From the NCBI RefSeq assembly GCF_932526225.1, contig NC_064034.1:1040001-1104000 (forward strand): a stretch of 64,000 bases of DNA, written 5' to 3'. Origin of the DNA: Nematostella vectensis (taxonomy: Eukaryota > Cnidaria > Anthozoa > Actiniaria > Edwardsiidae). Shown here in pieces: positions 63,909-64,000 of the stretch (position 1 is the first letter of the stretch; each line of letters starts with the position of its first letter). The translations under genes and the position numbers were made by a program. The notes under the pieces were generated by a model. It was not told the origin of the DNA and ran no database searches. It worked only from the letters and a program-made list of their open reading frames with translations.

Positions 63909-64000
63909 GTAAGTATCGCCTGGGAGAAAAACGAACCGTACGTCATTATCATATCCGCTGGGTGTTACTGGTAGGAATCGCCAGGGAGAAAAACAAACCG
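63854..64000. repeat. 62-bp minisatellite made of exon 15 end plus donor, cut by window edge
   Basis: Units start TCGCC(T/A)GGGAGAAAAAC at 63854, 63916 and 63978, exactly 62 bp apart. The first is the last 55 bases of exon 15 and its true donor GTAAGT (63909). The second ends in GTAGGA at 63971. The array continues past the window. Confidence 0.93.

Overview
This is a piece of animal nuclear genome. It has multi-exon genes with GT-AG introns in matching phase, polymerase III tRNA genes, small DNA-transposon relatives, and a very heavy load of tandem repeats. There are no bacterial features. The genes (lebercilin-like, OTUD5-like deubiquitinase, carotenoid oxygenase, a PAN plus chitin-binding secreted protein) fit a non-vertebrate metazoan. 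A cnidarian such as a sea anemone is my first guess and amphioxus the main alternative. The sequence alone does not settle this.

Layout. 1-8401 (+): the 3' part of a 14-exon gene with a Cys-rich start and an EF-hand-like end. Its introns carry a tRNA-Pro, a tRNA-Arg and a tRNA pseudogene, plus an antisense ORF pair. 10715-11245 (+): a single-exon secreted PAN/CBM14 protein. 12561-14350: a G-rich 10-bp minisatellite whose long 'ORFs' are artefacts. 18900-21146 (+): a four-exon secreted protein made of two six-cysteine modules. 22071-34978 (+): an 11-exon lebercilin-like ciliary gene, one of whose introns is about 4 kb of a 45-bp repeat. 35348-38796 (-): a two-exon carotenoid oxygenase. 40069-49896 (-): a nine-exon OTUD5 orthologue. 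50549-63908 (+): a 15-exon coiled-coil gene that runs off the window and is divergent from OTUD5 across about 650 bp.

Roughly 20 kb, about a third of the window, is tandem repeat, nearly all of it in introns. The most striking pattern is that many arrays grew out of exon-intron junctions. Repeat units contain the end of the neighbouring exon together with its splice site, so the introns hold strings of near-perfect decoy donors (7278 onward; 42211-43686; 45480-47597; 63854-64000) or decoy acceptors (44495-44812). Other arrays start at, or a few bases from, a splice site or stop codon. From memory, junction-spanning minisatellites have been described in amphioxus under the name 'mirage' minisatellites. 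Seeing them at several unrelated genes side by side is the main finding here.

The genes do not form one pathway. Two are linked by a shared upstream region (OTUD5 and the coiled-coil gene). All exon models were built by eye from splice consensus, reading-phase continuity and protein-family resemblance. None was checked against transcripts.
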